From assembly GCA_902494605.1 (NCBI GenBank), contig CABUUG010000091.1, positions 1 through 7,311 on the forward strand: a stretch of 7,311 bases of DNA, given 5' to 3'. The translations under genes were made by a program, and so were the position numbers. The notes below the pieces were generated by a model that did no database searches, was not told the DNA's origin, and was given only the letters and a program-made list of their open reading frames with translations. Each line of letters starts with the position of its first letter. Position 1 is the stretch's first letter. Positions 6,269 through 7,311 of the stretch are shown here, piece by piece. The DNA comes from an uncultured Collinsella sp. (GTDB taxonomy: Bacteria; Actinomycetota; Coriobacteriia; Coriobacteriales; Coriobacteriaceae).

Positions 6269-6274
6269 ATCTTA
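6269..6274 (-). promoter_or_regulatory. Candidate -10 element for the TetR gene
   Basis: TAAGAT on the minus strand is the same -10 hexamer seen at ffs. It would give a start near 6262 and a leader of about 30 nt. No good -35 is visible at 17 nt, so this is a weak call. Confidence 0.35.
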
Positions 6275-6339
6275 CACCTGTACCTCGCGCGCTTTGCCCC
6301 GGTGCCGACCCCGCCGAAAACACAACGCTTACCGGAAAG

Positions 6340-6369
6340 TTCGGCACGGTAAAACGTTGCGGGTATACT
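6340..6369 (+). promoter_or_regulatory. Candidate lemA promoter
   Basis: TATACT (6364-6369) is a good -10 hexamer. TTCGGC (6340-6345) is a poor -35, at 18 nt spacing. The predicted start near 6376 would give a leader of about 55 nt to the lemA ATG. Confidence 0.5.
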
Positions 6370-6383
6370 AGTAGCGTTATACC
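6362..6383. promoter_or_regulatory. Candidate operator overlapping the lemA -10
   Basis: GGTATA-N10-TATACC is a perfect 6+6 bp inverted repeat spanning 22 bp. It covers the -10 hexamer and the expected start site of lemA. It lies in the divergent gap with the TetR-type regulator, a usual position for such operators. Binding by that regulator is inference. Confidence 0.4.
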
Positions 6384-6430
6384 AACGGCAGCTGGCGCAT
6401 GCCGCCGCGGCCATTCGAAACGGAGACATC

Positions 6431-6982
6431 ATGATTACCGTCATCATCGGCATCGTTGTTGTCATTGTGATTGTCTGCGCCATCGCCGGCATCTACAACA
6501 ACATGGTCACCAAGCGTAACCGCATCGATAACGCCTGGCAGAACATCGATACGCAGCTGCAGCGCCGCAACGACCTGATCCCCAACCTGGTCGAGACCGT
6601 CAAGGGCTACGCCAAGCACGAGCAGGAGACGCTCTCCGCCGTGATCAGCGCGCGCAACACCGCCGTCAAGGCCACCACGCCCGAAGCCAAGATGGAAGCC
6701 GACAACGTGCTGACCGGTGCGCTGCGTCAGCTCTTCGCCGTAGCCGAGGCCTATCCCGATCTTAAGGCAAACACCAACTTTACGCAGCTGCAGGCATCGC
6801 TCGAGGATACCGAGAACAAGATTAGCTATGCACGCCAGAGCTACAACGATTGCGTGCTCAGCTACAACAACGCCATTCAGACGTTCCCGGCTGTCATCTT
6901 TGCCGGCATCTTCCAGTTTAAGGAGCGCCAGGGCTTCGAGGCCGCCGAAGCAGCCCGCCAGGCCCCGACCGTCAAGTTCTAG
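6431..6982 (+). CDS. lemA: LemA family membrane-anchored protein
   Basis: A 183-residue LemA protein, full length for the family. It has one N-terminal hydrophobic segment (residues about 3-21, rich in Val/Ile) and then a long helical domain expected outside the membrane. Family signatures are IYNNMVTKRNRIDNAWQNID, QLQRRNDLIPNLVETVKGYA and, near the C-terminus, SYNNAIQTFPA and FKERQGFEA, ending TVKF. The biochemical role of LemA is not settled. The start is supported by GGAG at 6422-6425, 5 nt before the ATG. LemA genes often sit beside TPM-domain or HtpX genes, but here a strong terminator follows after about 36 bp, suggesting a single-gene transcript. It is transcribed divergently from the TetR gene. 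Confidence 0.95.
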   Translation: MITVIIGIVVVIVIVCAIAGIYNNMVTKRNRIDNAWQNIDTQLQRRNDLIPNLVETVKGYAKHEQETLSAVISARNTAVKATTPEAKMEADNVLTGALRQLFAVAEAYPDLKANTNFTQLQASLEDTENKISYARQSYNDCVLSYNNAIQTFPAVIFAGIFQFKERQGFEAAEAARQAPTVKF

Positions 6983-7018
6983 TAGTTTGACAGCGCATCC
7001 TTAATCGGCCAAATGCAT

Positions 7019-7064
7019 AAACCGCCCCGTCGAATGCATACTTCGACGGGGCGGTTTCCTTTTT
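7019..7064 (+). terminator. Strong intrinsic terminator of lemA, possibly bidirectional
   Basis: A perfect 16-bp stem (7019-7034 with 7042-7057, core CCGCCCCGTCGAA/TTCGACGGGGCGG) has a 7-nt loop and is followed by TTTCCTTTTT. On the minus strand the same stem is followed by TTTATGCATTT, so it may also stop transcripts of the convergent gene from the right edge. Confidence 0.88.
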
Positions 7065-7096
7065 CGCGAAGGTCCCCCTCTAAGCGCCGTGCATTT

Positions 7097-7311
7097 TTAG
7101 GAGTATTCAACATAATCAAGAGCTTCGGGCGCCATGATAAATGCCAAAGACCGCGAATATCCCTGCAAATCAAACGCTGTCAGCCCATAACCCCGCCCAT
7201 CATTCGTAGAAAACATCGAGAACTCCCGATTTTTTGCCCGAGGTCGGTATGCAGGGACCTTCGACTGCAGAATACTCGCAAAAATGCACGTCGCCACCAC
7301 CCCCACATGGC
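7097..7311 (-). CDS. Hypothetical protein, C-terminal fragment (runs off right edge)
   Basis: A minus-strand frame is open from the right edge to a TAA at 7097-7099, giving about 70 visible residues ending EALDYVEYS. Nothing in it matches a family I recognise. It contains FSMFSTNDGRGYGLTAFDLQGYSRSLAFIM, quoted here as a run of mixed polar and aromatic residues without a clear membrane segment. A GTG at 7306 is possible as a start, but no convincing ribosome site can be checked at the edge, and the frame continues beyond it. Codons end in A or T more often than in the neighbouring genes. It converges on the lemA terminator, which could also end its transcript. It may be the tail of a real gene or a chance open frame. 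Confidence 0.5.
   Translation of the reverse strand, partial: HVGVVATCIFASILQSKVPAYRPRAKNREFSMFSTNDGRGYGLTAFDLQGYSRSLAFIMAPEALDYVEYS

Noticed and set aside
6232..6492. In-frame upstream extension of the TetR gene
   Set aside because: The extension has low-complexity Met/Thr-rich and Cys-rich sequence unlike TetR proteins, overlaps the lemA start and covers the promoter region.

Overview
This window looks like chromosomal DNA from a GC-rich, probably actinobacterial gut organism. My best guess is Coriobacteriia, something close to Collinsella. That guess rests on strongly GC-ending codons, more AT-rich intergenic stretches full of GC-rich palindromes, a short SRP RNA and a CCA-encoding tRNA gene. 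It comes from general impression, not from a search.

Layout, left to right. (1) Positions 1-2824 on the minus strand hold two adjacent half-ABC-exporter genes. The upstream gene (980-2824) is complete and its nucleotide-binding domain has degenerate catalytic residues. The downstream gene starts in the very next base (TAG then ATG) and runs off the left edge after 326 codons of transmembrane domain. Together they look like a heterodimeric multidrug or peptide-type exporter. (2) Positions 2825-3709 hold no protein gene. They contain the SRP RNA gene ffs on the minus strand, with a recognisable promoter and terminator, and four separate long palindromic elements (3045-3151, 3331-3392, 3426-3562, 3628-3692). 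(3) Positions 3710-5491, minus strand, encode a 593-residue fusion of a tRNA adenosine deaminase (TadA) to a glycerate 2-kinase. (4) Just upstream and divergent is tRNA-Ser(UGA) with encoded CCA (5543-5632, plus strand). (5) A TetR-family regulator (5635-6231, minus strand) ends 2 bp beyond the tRNA. (6) It is divergent from lemA (6431-6982, plus strand). The intergenic region has a lemA promoter overlapped by a small inverted repeat that could be an operator. (7) lemA ends in a strong intrinsic terminator (7019-7064). (8) The right edge holds the 3' end of an unrecognised minus-strand gene (7097-7311).

Most of the window is housekeeping: SRP RNA, tRNA, tRNA editing, LemA. The most unusual items are the TadA-glycerate kinase fusion and the dense cluster of unrelated long palindromes around ffs. 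I found no CRISPR array, transposase, integrase, or defence or toxin system that I could support.
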